From contig NZ_SHMP01000004.1 of the NCBI RefSeq assembly GCF_004217335.1, positions 434,001-498,000 of the forward strand: 64,000 bases of DNA, written 5' to 3'. The position numbers and the translations under genes are program-made. Of this stretch, positions 24,505 through 33,297 are shown in pieces. The first letter of the stretch is position 1; each line of letters opens with the position of its first letter. Source of the stretch: Natrinema hispanicum. Its GTDB lineage: Archaea; Halobacteriota; Halobacteria; Halobacteriales; Natrialbaceae. The notes below the pieces were generated by a model. It saw only the letters and a program-made list of their open reading frames with translations. It did no database searches and had not been told where the DNA came from.

Positions 24505-25869
24505 TTACTCGACCCAGACGGTCTTTCGGTTGACGAACTCGAGCATCCCTTCTCGCGCGAGTTCGCGGCCGTAGCCTGATTCCTTGACGCCGCCGAACGG
24601 CACTCGCGGATCGGATTTGATGAGTTGATTGACATAGACACAGCCGGCGTCGATCTCGCGTGCGAGCCGCTGGCCGCGCTCGCGGTCGGTCGTCCAGATG
24701 CTTGCGCCGAGTCCGAATTCCGTGTCGTTTGCCTTCGCGACGATCGCTGCCTCGTCGTCGAGTTCGTAGACGGCGGCGACGGGGCCGAACGTCTCCTCAC
24801 TGTCGGCCGGACAGCCCTCGGGGATGTCAGTCAGCACGGTCGGCGGATAGTAGGCACCCTCACGGTCCATCGGCTCGCCGCCCGTGAGCACGTTAGCACC
24901 AGCCTCGACGCTCGCCTCAACCTGTTCGTGGAGGTCGTCCATAAGATCCTCCCTGGCCTGCGGGCCGATGTCGGTCGCTTCGTCGGTCGGATCGCCGACG
25001 GTGAGTGACTCGATCTCGTCGACGAACCGCTCGAGGAATTCGTCGTAGACGTCGGTGTGGACGAGGAATCGCTTGCCGGCGATACAGGACTGGCCGCCGT
25101 TCTGGTTGCGCGCCCACGCGCCGGTTTCGGCCGCGTTGTCGATGTCGGCGTCATCGAGGACGATGAAGGGATCGCTACCCCCGAGTTCGAGGACCGATTT
25201 CTTGAGCTGGTCGCCCGCCGTCGAGGCGACTGCCCGGCCTGCCGGGCCGCTTCCGGTGACCGTCGCGGCTTTGATACGCTCGTCTTCGATAATATCGTCG
25301 ACCAAATCGGAAGGGATCAGCAACGACTGGAAGACGCCATCGGGATAGCCAGCCTGCCGAAACACGTCTTCGATGGCCTGTGCACAGCCAGGGACGTTCG
25401 AGGCGTGCTTGAGCAGTCCGACGTTGCCCGACGTGAGATTCGGTGCTGCGAAGCGAAACACCTGCCAGAACGGGAAGTTCCACGGCATCACCGCCAGAAT
25501 CGGGCCGAGCGGATCGTAGACAGTCTTGACGTCCGATCCCGGCGGGCTCGGATGGGAATCGGCCTCGAGATAAGCGCTTCCGTGTTCCGCGTAGTGATCA
25601 CAGACCCACGCACACTTCTCAACCTCGGCGATCGCCTGCGAGATCGGTTTGCCCATCTCGCGAGTCATCGTCTCCGCGTACTCGCGTTTGTTCTCACGGA
25701 GGACATCCGCGGCTGCCGCGAGCAGTTCCTCCCGCTTTCGGATCGGCTCATCTTGCCACGTCTCGAACGCCGCCGACGCCCGTTCGATGGCCGCCTCGAC
25801 ATCGGATTCGGTATCTTCCTCGATCGTGTCCTCTCGCTCGCCAGTGGCAGGATTGATAACGTCCATCAT
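24505..25869 (-). CDS. NAD(P)-dependent aldehyde dehydrogenase, succinate-semialdehyde dehydrogenase type
   Basis: The 454-residue enzyme oxidises an aldehyde to an acid with NAD(P)+. Catalytic residues are present: Asn in VMPWNFPFW, Glu in VLELGGSDPF and Cys in NQNGGQSCIAGKRFL. The coenzyme-loop GSGPAGRAVAS and the C-terminal PFGGVKESGYGRELAREG match the family. The length (450-460) and GGQSCIAGKR block are typical of the gabD-like subfamily that acts on succinate semialdehyde or similar short aldehydes, but the substrate is inferred. It is monocistronic. Adjacent ATG codons at 25869 and 25866 are both possible starts. Confidence 0.9.
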   Translation of the reverse strand: MMDVINPATGEREDTIEEDTESDVEAAIERASAAFETWQDEPIRKREELLAAAADVLRENKREYAETMTREMGKPISQAIAEVEKCAWVCDHYAEHGSAYLEADSHPSPPGSDVKTVYDPLGPILAVMPWNFPFWQVFRFAAPNLTSGNVGLLKHASNVPGCAQAIEDVFRQAGYPDGVFQSLLIPSDLVDDIIEDERIKAATVTGSGPAGRAVASTAGDQLKKSVLELGGSDPFIVLDDADIDNAAETGAWARNQNGGQSCIAGKRFLVHTDVYDEFLERFVDEIESLTVGDPTDEATDIGPQAREDLMDDLHEQVEASVEAGANVLTGGEPMDREGAYYPPTVLTDIPEGCPADSEETFGPVAAVYELDDEAAIVAKANDTEFGLGASIWTTDRERGQRLAREIDAGCVYVNQLIKSDPRVPFGGVKESGYGRELAREGMLEFVNRKTVWVE

Positions 25870-26171
25870 GCAGAGTGTATCTGTCGACGCCGATTAGTGT
25901 TTCCCGCGTTCTCGCCAGCAGCCTCGAGCCCGCTCGTTCGACATTTGCCGACAGGTCGCGTTATCGGCCGATGCGGTCTGCTGTAACGAGTTACCGGTGG
26001 GCCCGCAGTGCGGGTCGCGGTTGCACCGGAAATGACGTACAGTAGTCCGTATGATGCGATCCGAGAGTCCCATCGTCGACAGCGGCGTATCGAGGCACAC
26101 GGCCGTCACTATCCGCCGCATCGAACGTGTTCGACCCGACATACAAGTAGGCGAGTTGCCACAGTACACTC
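25870..26171. other. Intergenic region carrying a dispersed repeat
   Basis: Aside from the repeat at 25971-26000, nothing else is recognised. An AT-rich stretch near 26145-26160 is the likely cupin-gene promoter. Confidence 0.45.
25971..26000. repeat. Dispersed intergenic repeat, copy 1
   Basis: The sequence matches 63971-64000 at 26 of 30 positions (shared CGGTCTGCTGTA ... TTACCGGTG). Its 3' flank continues with GC-rich hairpin-like sequence (GCCCGCAGTGCGGG at 26001-26014), so the full repeat may be longer. Confidence 0.65.
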
Positions 26172-26477
26172 ATGCCAGAAATAACGTCAGTAGACGCACT
26201 CGAGTCGACGCCACACGCCGAAGTGTTCGACGTCGACGCGCCACGAACGGTTCGTCTCCAGCTCGAGGCGGACGACCGCATGCCGAAACACCGCCATCCG
26301 GAGTCGAACGTCGTGTTGTACGTCTTGGAGGGGACACTCGAGCTCACGCTTGGAGACGACAGCTACGACCTCGAGCAGGGCAATGTCGTCCGGTTCGACG
26401 GGGACCAGCCAATCTCGCCGCACGCGCTCACGGCAAGTGCGGCGCTGCTCGTCTTCGCACCGAAGACGGATGCCTAG
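26172..26477 (+). CDS. Single-domain cupin protein
   Basis: The 101-residue protein is a small beta-barrel cupin. Cupin motif 1 is MPKHRHPESNVVLYVLEGTLELTLGDD, with two His and one Glu as metal ligands; motif 2 is VRFDGDQPISPHALTASAAL, with the last His. Such proteins bind a metal and act in sugar isomerisation, dioxygenation or ligand sensing; the exact role is unknown. Its TAG stop overlaps the stop of the convergent uracil-DNA glycosylase gene by 3 bp. Confidence 0.85.
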   Translation: MPEITSVDALESTPHAEVFDVDAPRTVRLQLEADDRMPKHRHPESNVVLYVLEGTLELTLGDDSYDLEQGNVVRFDGDQPISPHALTASAALLVFAPKTDA

Positions 26478-27106
26478 CCGACGGTCGTTGCGACGCCTTT
26501 CGTCTGCCGGTAGTCGCTGTCGAGGATCGCCTCGAGTTGCGAAATGATTGCCTCACGGTCATCATCGTACCACTCGACGGGGTCTTTGATCGGGACGACC
26601 AGAAAGCCGCGGCCGCGGATGTCGGTGGCGTGAAGCTCGTCCATCTCGAGGTCGAGTCGCTGTCGCTGGGTCGTATACTCTCGCAGGACGTGATCGGTCG
26701 CGCGAGCACCGACGGGCAGGAGGATGTGTGCGTTGATCGCGCGCAGTTCGGCGTCGAAAAAGCGCTCGAGGGTCGCGTAGTCCTCGTCGGTCGGCACGTC
26801 CCCGTCGGGCAGGCTACACATGTGGATGTAGCTCAGAAAGCAGTTCTCGAGGACGGGGTCGTCGCGTGGGCCGCTGGCGAAGCCAACTGCCCGAAGGACG
26901 TCCTGAATCGCGTGTCCGCTCTCGGTTTCGGTAAACGGGATACCAGTGGATTCGCCGCCGTGGACGCCGGGATAGTCACCGATCACGTGAAAATCAGCGT
27001 TGGCGTCACCGTAGCCGAAGACCGCCGGTCGATCATCGGGATCGGAGCGGTCAAAGGGTGGCTCGAGTCCGAACGGGTTGCTCGTCCTGTCGGTCACGTT
27101 TTGCAC
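26474..27106 (-). CDS. Uracil-DNA glycosylase-superfamily protein
   Basis: The 210-residue protein has the UDG fold: water-activating loop FHVIGDYPGVHGGESTGIPF (the GxxPGxxE-like pattern near residues 39-58), a LPVGARATDHVL segment and a C-terminal VVPIKDPVEWYDD in place of the classic HPSPL-type loop. It probably removes uracil or another deaminated base, or acts as a related hydrolase. The family 4 Fe-S cysteines are not obvious, so it is a divergent member. It shares 3 bp with the convergent cupin gene and faces the YdjM gene at 27252. Confidence 0.75.
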   Translation of the reverse strand: MQNVTDRTSNPFGLEPPFDRSDPDDRPAVFGYGDANADFHVIGDYPGVHGGESTGIPFTETESGHAIQDVLRAVGFASGPRDDPVLENCFLSYIHMCSLPDGDVPTDEDYATLERFFDAELRAINAHILLPVGARATDHVLREYTTQRQRLDLEMDELHATDIRGRGFLVVPIKDPVEWYDDDREAIISQLEAILDSDYRQTKGVATTVG

Positions 27107-27219
27107 ACCGGATGAAGGCGGCGGGCAGACAAAACGACAGCGGTCGGATCTGGCCGTGTTGAGCGACGAGCGACAGAGAGCGGTCGACGAGCGTGACTGG
27201 CGACGCAGACGGCGGTGGG

Positions 27220-27227
27220 TTTATGTT
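27220..27227 (+). promoter_or_regulatory. TATA box for the YdjM gene at 27252
   Basis: TTTATGTT ends 24 nt before ATG 27252, fixing the start and excluding the longer frame from 27078. Confidence 0.6.
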
Positions 27228-27251
27228 TTGGTCGTTCGTTTTCTGTCGCAG

Positions 27252-27743
27252 ATGTATCAGACGGGCCATTACGGTGGTGCACTCACGGCGTATGCGCCGC
27301 TTGGGACCATCGTCGCCCTGATGGGGTACGGCGAGATCGCCCTCGTCGGCGGTCTCGTCTGTGTGGCGCTGTCGACGCTGCCCGACTACGATCATCGGCT
27401 CCCGCTGATCGACCACCGTGGGCCGACCCACACGATCCTGTTTGCGTTGGCCGTCGGAGCCGGCCTCGCCACACTCGCTGCCGTCTCCATCGACGCCTCC
27501 TCCACACTCGTCGACATCGGCATCGATGCGTTCGCGTTTCTCGTCGGCGTGGTTTCGATCGGTTCCCATCTCCTCACGGACGCGCTCACGCCGATGGGGA
27601 TTCGACCGTTCTGGCCGGTTTCACGTCGCCGATACTCCTTCGAGATGACGACAGCCGACAACCCGGTTGCCAACTACGGATTATTCGGGCTGGGGATCGC
27701 AGCCGCCCTCGCCGGTCTCTCGATCACCCTTGTCGTCGGGTGA
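27252..27743 (+). CDS. YdjM-family membrane metal-dependent hydrolase (third paralogue)
   Basis: The 163-residue membrane protein has YQTGHYGGALTAYAPLG, STLPDYDHRLPLIDHRGPTHTILFAL and SIGSHLLTDALTPMGIRPFWP, the His/Asp ligands of the family. It is most similar to the paralogue at 9735. The start is set by the TATA box; a longer frame would put an Arg-rich segment ahead of the first membrane span. Its 3' end overlaps the convergent ctaA gene by 20 bp. Confidence 0.8.
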   Translation: MYQTGHYGGALTAYAPLGTIVALMGYGEIALVGGLVCVALSTLPDYDHRLPLIDHRGPTHTILFALAVGAGLATLAAVSIDASSTLVDIGIDAFAFLVGVVSIGSHLLTDALTPMGIRPFWPVSRRRYSFEMTTADNPVANYGLFGLGIAAALAGLSITLVVG

Positions 27744-28569
27744 CGGCCATCCCGACGACGAACGTCACGAGGAGTGCGGCTGCGGTGACGAGATAGGGCA
27801 TCTCGAGTGCGGGGTTGACCGCCTGCCGGCCGAAAAAGAGGACCGAGACAACGAGCGGCGGCCCCACGAGGAGGGGTGTCACGCTCCGTCCGGTGTACCG
27901 ACGGCGACCGACCATCGCGGCGACGATTGCTGCACCGAGCAGTGTGAGCGTCACGGCGTACTGAATCAGTTGCATCGTCGGCGAATACGTCTCAATGCCG
28001 GCATCGACGACGGGGCTGAGGATCACGTGGGCCGGTAGCGCGACGATTCCAAGCGCGAGCGCGCCGGTGACGTGGGTCGTCGTCAGTCGCGATGCCCACA
28101 CGAGGACTGTCGCGACGAGGAACAGCGTGAAGATGGTGACAGCCGTCCAGAAGTGCAGCGACAGGATGTCCATCGTGTACTGCGTGACGGTTTCGCGGCC
28201 GAGTGCGACCTGGACCGGCGTCAACACCATCCCGAGGACGACCAGCCCGGTGACGCGCCGGTCGACGTCGGGGAGTCGCCAGGCTGCAAGCGCCGAGCCG
28301 ATGATGGCAAAGCCGGCGAACATCGCGACGAAGCGGTGGAACCACTCGTAGAAACTCGGCAGGTTCGCCGGAAACAGGTTGTACGGGCCGGCATCACACT
28401 GGGGCCAGTTCGCCTGACAGGCCAGGCCGGAGCCCGTTGCTTTCGCCGCAACACCCAGCAGGATCGTCGCCGCAACCAGCGTGAGCGTCGCGGTCAACAG
28501 GTGCGGGTAACTGAACCGATCGATCAGCGACCGAACTCTCGAGTCGGGCGTATGATTGTCGTACGACAC
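27724..28569 (-). CDS. ctaA: Heme A synthase (COX15/CtaA family)
   Basis: The 281-residue protein oxidises the C8 methyl of heme O to give heme A for cytochrome aa3-type oxidase, in the membrane. Signatures: VAAKATGSGLACQANWPQCD with the family GSGL-C-x-W-P-x-C disulfide-type pair, EWFHRFVAMFAG and LSLHFWTAVTIF (heme-ligand His), and later PAHVILSPV. About eight membrane spans, the short archaeal form. The gene overlaps the end of the convergent YdjM gene. No heme O synthase or oxidase gene is in the window. Confidence 0.88.
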   Translation of the reverse strand: MSYDNHTPDSRVRSLIDRFSYPHLLTATLTLVAATILLGVAAKATGSGLACQANWPQCDAGPYNLFPANLPSFYEWFHRFVAMFAGFAIIGSALAAWRLPDVDRRVTGLVVLGMVLTPVQVALGRETVTQYTMDILSLHFWTAVTIFTLFLVATVLVWASRLTTTHVTGALALGIVALPAHVILSPVVDAGIETYSPTMQLIQYAVTLTLLGAAIVAAMVGRRRYTGRSVTPLLVGPPLVVSVLFFGRQAVNPALEMPYLVTAAALLVTFVVGMAVTRRQG

Positions 28570-28662
28570 GGGCGTTCACGCAGGAGTTAGAACGGGCCAT
28601 ACTTAGGTTGACCGAGTCGTTCGGTCTCGGCGGGAATCGGCGACTGTCCTCGACGCGCCCGG

Positions 28663-29793
28663 TCACTCGAGCGAGACCCACTCGCCGCGGTCGTCACTTG
28701 CCTCGATCGCGTCGAGGACCCGCTGGGCGGCGAGGCCGTCCGCAAAGTTGGGTTCGTACTCACTTCCATCGGCGACGGCACACAAGAACTCGTAGTTCTC
28801 GTGGACGAAGAGATGTTCCCAGCCGATAACGTGGCCCGGCGGCCACCAGTGGTCGATATAGGGGTCGTCTTCGTCGGTCACGAGAATCGTCTCGTAGCCG
28901 CGATCACCGTCGCGGAGCACCTCGAGTTCGTTCAGCCGCTCGAGGGAAAACCGCAGACTCCCCTCGGAACCATGAATTTCGATCGTGTGATCGTTCTTGT
29001 GTCCCGTCGCGAAGCGCGAGGCTTCGATGGTCCCCAGTGTACCGTTTTCGAACTCGAGTTGTGCCGAGTAGGCGTCGTCGACGGTAACGGGTCTGGTCTC
29101 GTCGGTTCCGGTCCCCTCCACCGGTCGTTCGTCGACGAACGTCTGTAAGTGGCCACTCACGCGTTCGATGTCGCCCGCGAGGCCTTCGCTGCCGACGAGA
29201 AACCGCAGGAGGTCGACCGTGTGCGCGCCGAGGTCCCCCAATGCGCCCGACCCAGCCAGTTCTGCATCGTTGCGCCACGACCACGGGGCTTCTGGATCGA
29301 CCAGCCAGTCCTGCAGATAGCGCCCGCGGACGTGGTGGATCTCGCCGAGGTCGCCAGCCTCGAGTAACCGCTTTGCATACTGGATCGCAGGGACGAACCG
29401 ATAGTTGAACGCACACCCTGCGGGAACGTCGTTGCCAGCCTCGCGTGCCGCTCGTGCCATCGCCTCGGCGTCTTCGAGCGTCGGGGCGAGTGGCTTCTCG
29501 CAGAAAACAGGTGTGCCGGCCTCGAGCGCGGCGACCGACGGCTCGCGATGGACGTGATTCGGACCGAGATTGTAGAAGACGTCGACATCGTCGACGACGT
29601 CACGCCAGTCGGTCGCGGTCGCGTCGAAGCCAAGCCGGTCGGCGGCGTCGGCCAGCGCCGATTCGTGGCGGCCGATCAGGACACTGCGGTCGATCGCGGG
29701 CGCGTCCGGGAAGAACATCGGCAGTCGCGCCATCGCGTTCGCGTGTGCTTTGCCCATGAACCCATAGCCGAGCACGCCGACCTCGAGAGGCAT
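28663..29793 (-). CDS. Gfo/Idh/MocA-family oxidoreductase
   Basis: The 376-residue NAD(P)-dependent oxidoreductase has an N-terminal Rossmann fold (GVLGYGFMGKAHANAMARLP), the FCEKPLAPTLEDAEAM motif with the family's catalytic EKP lysine, and CAFNYRFVPAI. The C-terminal half forms the substrate domain: GALGDLGAHTVDLLRFLVG carries the D-x-G-x-H-x-x-D motif. Members act on sugars, inositols or sugar nucleotides; the substrate is unknown. It is 56 bp from the next minus-strand gene and may share an operon with the nitroreductase. Confidence 0.9.
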   Translation of the reverse strand: MPLEVGVLGYGFMGKAHANAMARLPMFFPDAPAIDRSVLIGRHESALADAADRLGFDATATDWRDVVDDVDVFYNLGPNHVHREPSVAALEAGTPVFCEKPLAPTLEDAEAMARAAREAGNDVPAGCAFNYRFVPAIQYAKRLLEAGDLGEIHHVRGRYLQDWLVDPEAPWSWRNDAELAGSGALGDLGAHTVDLLRFLVGSEGLAGDIERVSGHLQTFVDERPVEGTGTDETRPVTVDDAYSAQLEFENGTLGTIEASRFATGHKNDHTIEIHGSEGSLRFSLERLNELEVLRDGDRGYETILVTDEDDPYIDHWWPPGHVIGWEHLFVHENYEFLCAVADGSEYEPNFADGLAAQRVLDAIEASDDRGEWVSLE

Positions 29794-29849
29794 GGGCAGG
29801 CGTTCACCGGCCCGGTAGTTAGCGCTTTGTGGTGTGGCAGCCGGGGAGG

Positions 29850-30479
29850 TTACTCCGCGTCGGTCGCGAAGCCGCCGCGGTGGACGATTTCCTCGAGTGG
29901 CTTGCGGTCGCTTGGCTGTTCGCGCGCTTGGAGGTCGTCGGGCAGCGTTTCGGGGGGTGCGCGCTCGCCGATCGAGACCATCGCTTCGACGGCGAACTCC
30001 TCGGGAACGTCGAGTTCCGCGGCTGCGCGCTCGTAATCGAACCCGGCCATCCCGTGGATGGCCAGGCCGCGGCGTGCGCCCTCGAGCGCGAGGTTCTGCC
30101 AGGCTGAACCGGTGTCAAAGGAGTGGACCGGGGCCGGTTCGCCGTTGTGATCGAAGGTGGTCTTCGAGACGATGACCGCGAGCACGGCAGCGTCACTTGC
30201 CCACGACCGATTCCCCTCGGAGAGGAGGTCGACGAAGGTGTCCCACTCGTCGTCTTCACGGCTCGCGTAGATGAACCGCCAGTGCTGGTTGTTGAACGCG
30301 GAGGGTGCCCAGCGGGCGGCCTCGAACAGCGGGAGATACTCGGCTTCGTCGAGTGGTTCGCCGGTCATCGCGCGTGGCGACCACCGGTTGACGAACAGCG
30401 GGTCGATCTCGTAGTCAGGGTCGCGGTGTTCGGCAACGTCATCGCGCAGGTCGTGTCGAGTCGCAGTGGATTCTGCCAT
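29850..30479 (-). CDS. Nitroreductase-family flavoprotein
   Basis: The 209-residue protein has FMN-binding features of the family: N-terminal RWSPRAMTGEPLDE, then ARWAPSAFNNQHWRF (the R-W-A-P-S-x-x-N-x-Q-P/H-W/x-R motif), LALEGARRGLAIHGMAGFDYERA, and a dinucleotide-site-like VSIGERAPPETLP. It would reduce nitro-compounds, quinones or enones with NAD(P)H. A TATA-like TATACATATCG on the minus strand near 30500-30512 is about 25 nt before the ATG, supporting a leaderless start. Confidence 0.88.
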   Translation of the reverse strand: MAESTATRHDLRDDVAEHRDPDYEIDPLFVNRWSPRAMTGEPLDEAEYLPLFEAARWAPSAFNNQHWRFIYASREDDEWDTFVDLLSEGNRSWASDAAVLAVIVSKTTFDHNGEPAPVHSFDTGSAWQNLALEGARRGLAIHGMAGFDYERAAAELDVPEEFAVEAMVSIGERAPPETLPDDLQAREQPSDRKPLEEIVHRGGFATDAE

Positions 30480-30703
30480 CGATCGCTGGTAGGGACCTGC
30501 GATATGTATACGTTATCGGACAAACGGGATACCAGGTAACACTCGTGTCGTGGTCATGTCCGCTGGTTAGACACTCCTGCTCACTATGATTTTCGAGTGA
30601 TACTCTCTCGTGATAGCGGAGAACGGTGGCTACTGCGAACCCAATTGCGCTGGCACAATCCGGCGCGAGAAAACGGAGAGAAGCTCGTACGTCGATCGAC
30701 CGA

Positions 30704-31774
30704 TCAGTCGTCGGCCGGCGTTGGCGTCTCGCGCTCGATGTCGATGTTGTCCGCATCGAGGTCCGCCTCGACATTACGGGCTGCCTGCACCATGTTCTCC
30801 ATCTTGCCGTAGGCGACCTCACGAGGCAGCAGCTTCAGGCCACAGTCCGGCGAGACGACCAGCTGTTCCGGCGGGACGACCTCGAGACCCTTCTTGATGT
30901 TCTCCTCGATCTGCTCGACCGATTCGACCTCGGCGACGTGAACGTCAACGACGCCAAGCGCGAGATCAGCAGTGAACGCGGGGTGTTTGAACACGTCGAG
31001 TTGTTCGTAGTCGCCGTTGGCGAGCTCTAAGTCGAACTCGTCGACGGGGAACTCGAGGATCTCGGGGTAGATGCGGGAGTAGTCGCCGTAACAGACGTGC
31101 AGTCCAATGCGGACCTCCTCGGGGATGTCGGCGACGATCCGTTCGAGTGCTTCGCCGACGATGGCGTGGTCGTCGGGCGTGGTCGCGAGCGCGGGCTCGT
31201 CGATCTGGATGTAGCGGGCACCGGCGTCGACGAGCTTCTCGATTTCCTCATTGACGAGGTCGGCGAGGGCGTAGGCGAGGTCCGCGTCGTCCTCGTAGGC
31301 TTCGTTGAACGCCCAACTCGCGAGCGTGTATGGTCCAGTGATCGGGACCTTCACGGGGCGGTCGGTGGCGCTGGCGGTGAACTTGTACTCGTCGACGAGC
31401 CAGCTCTCGTCGTACTCGACTTCGCTGACGACGGAGGGCTTGTCGAAGTAGTTGTGTCCCCACACCTTGACGGGACCGTTGAATTCGTAGCCGTCGATCC
31501 GGTGGGCGAAGAACTCGACCATCTCGTTGCGCCGCATCTCGCCGTCGACGACGGTATCGAGGCCGGCGCGCTCGTGTTCGTTCGTGATGACGAGGGCGGC
31601 GTCGTCTTTCGCTTCCTGCCAGTTGTCCTCGTCGAAGTCGGCCTCATCGTCCTCGTAGAGCTCTTTCGAGCGGTTGAGCCACTTGGGTTTGGGGTAGGAG
31701 CCGACGACGCTCGTCAGCAGGAAGTGGTCGTTCTCGTGATCCTCCGGTCGGAACTGGTCTTTGGTGTCGCTCAT
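30704..31774 (-). CDS. metE: Cobalamin-independent methionine synthase, catalytic subunit (MetE C-terminal type)
   Basis: The 356-residue protein matches the zinc-containing half of MetE, which methylates homocysteine. Zinc ligands are visible: GLHVCYGD gives His and Cys, the Glu lies in DLELANGD, and SPDCGLK gives the last Cys. The substrate region is VVDGEMRRNEMVEFF, and SVVGSYPKP opens the barrel. The ATG at 31774 overlaps the stop of the upstream gene in an ATGA arrangement. In archaea the methyl donor is probably a corrinoid or pterin-linked protein rather than polyglutamyl folate; here that is inference. Confidence 0.9.
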   Translation of the reverse strand: MSDTKDQFRPEDHENDHFLLTSVVGSYPKPKWLNRSKELYEDDEADFDEDNWQEAKDDAALVITNEHERAGLDTVVDGEMRRNEMVEFFAHRIDGYEFNGPVKVWGHNYFDKPSVVSEVEYDESWLVDEYKFTASATDRPVKVPITGPYTLASWAFNEAYEDDADLAYALADLVNEEIEKLVDAGARYIQIDEPALATTPDDHAIVGEALERIVADIPEEVRIGLHVCYGDYSRIYPEILEFPVDEFDLELANGDYEQLDVFKHPAFTADLALGVVDVHVAEVESVEQIEENIKKGLEVVPPEQLVVSPDCGLKLLPREVAYGKMENMVQAARNVEADLDADNIDIERETPTPADD

Positions 31775-32775
31775 GCTGGGGTCACCTCCGCGAGATCCGC
31801 GGCTTCCGCAAGGACTTCGAGTTTCTCGACGTACTTTGCGTAGGGCAGATAGAACGTCTCGGTGTTCGTCGTTAGATAGACCGTCTCGAACTCGGCCGTC
31901 GGCAGCTGTCCCTCGACCCACTCGACGCGGTCACGGATCGCTTCGGGGTCTTCGACGAGGGTGTTCTGGCCGTCAGCGAGACCGAGCGCGATGTCGTCTG
32001 TTGCGCCGTACTCCTGGATGTTGTAGAGGTTGTCGTCCTGATTCGAGACGAAGTCGAAGCCGACGGCGTCGATGTCGGCGTCGAGCAGATGTGCGTAGAC
32101 CTTCTCCTCGAGTGCGCCCCAGTAGGGATGGACGACGACGTCGGCGTCGACGGCGCTTGCGACCTGATCGATCGCCTCGCTTGCGCGTTCGTCTTCGCCG
32201 TCGTCAGGTACGTTCTCGACCAGCGAGGGCTCGAGCAAGAATAGCGTCTCGACAGCGGGGAAGGCGTCGGCCTCGTCGGCGAGGAAGTCTGCGATCGCAG
32301 CGAGGAAGTCGGCCTCGTCGCCGTAGTGGTCGTCGGTCGCGAGGTCGGCAAGTGAGTACGGGCCGGGGAGGACGGCTTGGAGATCGTCGCCGTCGGTCAG
32401 GTCGGCGGCCGCCTCGAGTTCCGAGGCGACATCACCGGTGGCCGCGAGGTCGTCGGTGACGACGGGCTCGCGATAGAAGTTGTTGTTGTCGTAGTAGCGG
32501 ACGATCCCGCGCGTCTCGACGGCGTCGTTGACCGCAAGCGGATGGGCGAGCATGTCGTCCCAGCGCAGTTGGCCTTCGACGATTCGGTCGAGGCCGGCGT
32601 CTTGCTGGACGCCGATCACTTCGTCGCGGGCCTCTTCGTAGACCGCGGTGATCTCCTCGCCCTCGTCGCCGCTGATGAGGTCGTGTTTCTGGTGGCCTTT
32701 GAGATGCGAGAGGTCGTCTTTCGCCCAGTCCGGGAGCGGATACAGCCCCGGCGTGGTCGAAACGTACTCAGTCAT
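31771..32775 (-). CDS. MetE-like partner protein lacking zinc ligands
   Basis: The 334-residue protein has the same barrel fold as the next gene and many of its motifs (TTPGLYPLPDWAKDDLSHLKGHQKHDLI, VEGQLRWDDMLAHPLA). The HxC zinc pair is changed to VVVHPYWGAL (His without Cys) and no terminal PDCGL-type Cys is present. It therefore probably binds the methyl donor or acts as a partner, as the N-terminal half of long MetE does. It is the first gene of a two-gene operon with the catalytic subunit. ATG 32775 is preferred; the frame upstream runs through the promoter. Confidence 0.85.
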   Translation of the reverse strand: MTEYVSTTPGLYPLPDWAKDDLSHLKGHQKHDLISGDEGEEITAVYEEARDEVIGVQQDAGLDRIVEGQLRWDDMLAHPLAVNDAVETRGIVRYYDNNNFYREPVVTDDLAATGDVASELEAAADLTDGDDLQAVLPGPYSLADLATDDHYGDEADFLAAIADFLADEADAFPAVETLFLLEPSLVENVPDDGEDERASEAIDQVASAVDADVVVHPYWGALEEKVYAHLLDADIDAVGFDFVSNQDDNLYNIQEYGATDDIALGLADGQNTLVEDPEAIRDRVEWVEGQLPTAEFETVYLTTNTETFYLPYAKYVEKLEVLAEAADLAEVTPA

Positions 32776-32803
32776 CGTACACTCGGCTAGGGTATACCGA
32801 CGC

Positions 32804-32812
32804 TTAATATTT
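32804..32812 (-). promoter_or_regulatory. TATA box of the met operon
   Basis: The minus strand reads AAATATTAAGC here, about 29-37 nt before ATG 32775, in TATA-box position for a short leader or leaderless mRNA. Confidence 0.55.
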
Positions 32813-32821
32813 TCCATCCAA

Positions 32822-32835
32822 TGTAATGCATTACA
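32822..32835. promoter_or_regulatory. Perfect palindrome TGTAATGCATTACA (operator candidate)
   Basis: A perfect 14-bp palindrome lies 9 bp upstream of the TATA element of the met operon. It is AT-rich in GC-rich DNA and symmetric, so it may bind a dimeric regulator that senses methionine or SAM (inference). Confidence 0.55.
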
Positions 32836-33102
32836 GTAATTTTTGCAGGTTTCGACGCGATCGATGGCTCGAGTCGAGAATAGTGTGAACACTCGTCACA
32901 GGCAAAGAGACACTGGTTTTGCTATCTGCACGCAAGGGTGGCAATAACTGATGGCGTACGAACCGTTCTCACATTTCCCGTGAGAGAGCCTTCAGTCGAT
33001 CAGTACGGATGAAGGACAGATCTCAGAGGGAACTAATTCAGTCGGACGCGTCTGAAAACGAAATCGTCGTTCACCGTCGCCGAGGCGACAATGAAGTTAG
33101 AC

Positions 33103-33297
33103 TTAGTTGCGGACGACGTTCGTCGCGCGAGGACCCTTGGGGGCCTGTTCGATATCGAAGTCAATGTCTGTGCCTTCTTCGAGGTCCGGACCGCCAACGT
33201 CTTCCATGTGGAAGAACACGTCATCGTCCGCGTCGTCCGTCGAAATGAAACCGTAGCCGCCTGTGTCGTTGAAGAAATCAACCGTACCGTTTGCCAT
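33103..33297 (-). CDS. cspA: Cold-shock domain protein CspA
   Basis: The 64-residue protein is a single OB-fold cold-shock domain that binds RNA and single-stranded DNA. RNP1 is GGYGFIST and RNP2 is DVFFHM. It is very acidic, as in haloarchaeal CspA. TACTTAACC (33324-33332, minus strand) gives a TATA-like box about 27 nt before the ATG. It is monocistronic and probably highly expressed. Confidence 0.95.
   Translation of the reverse strand: MANGTVDFFNDTGGYGFISTDDADDDVFFHMEDVGGPDLEEGTDIDFDIEQAPKGPRATNVVRN

Larger units (their letters stand above)
32776..33102. other. Intergenic promoter region of the met operon
   Basis: It contains the minus-strand TATA box (32804-32812), the 14-bp palindrome (32822-32835), and about 265 bp with no further recognised feature before the cspA stop. 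Confidence 0.55.
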
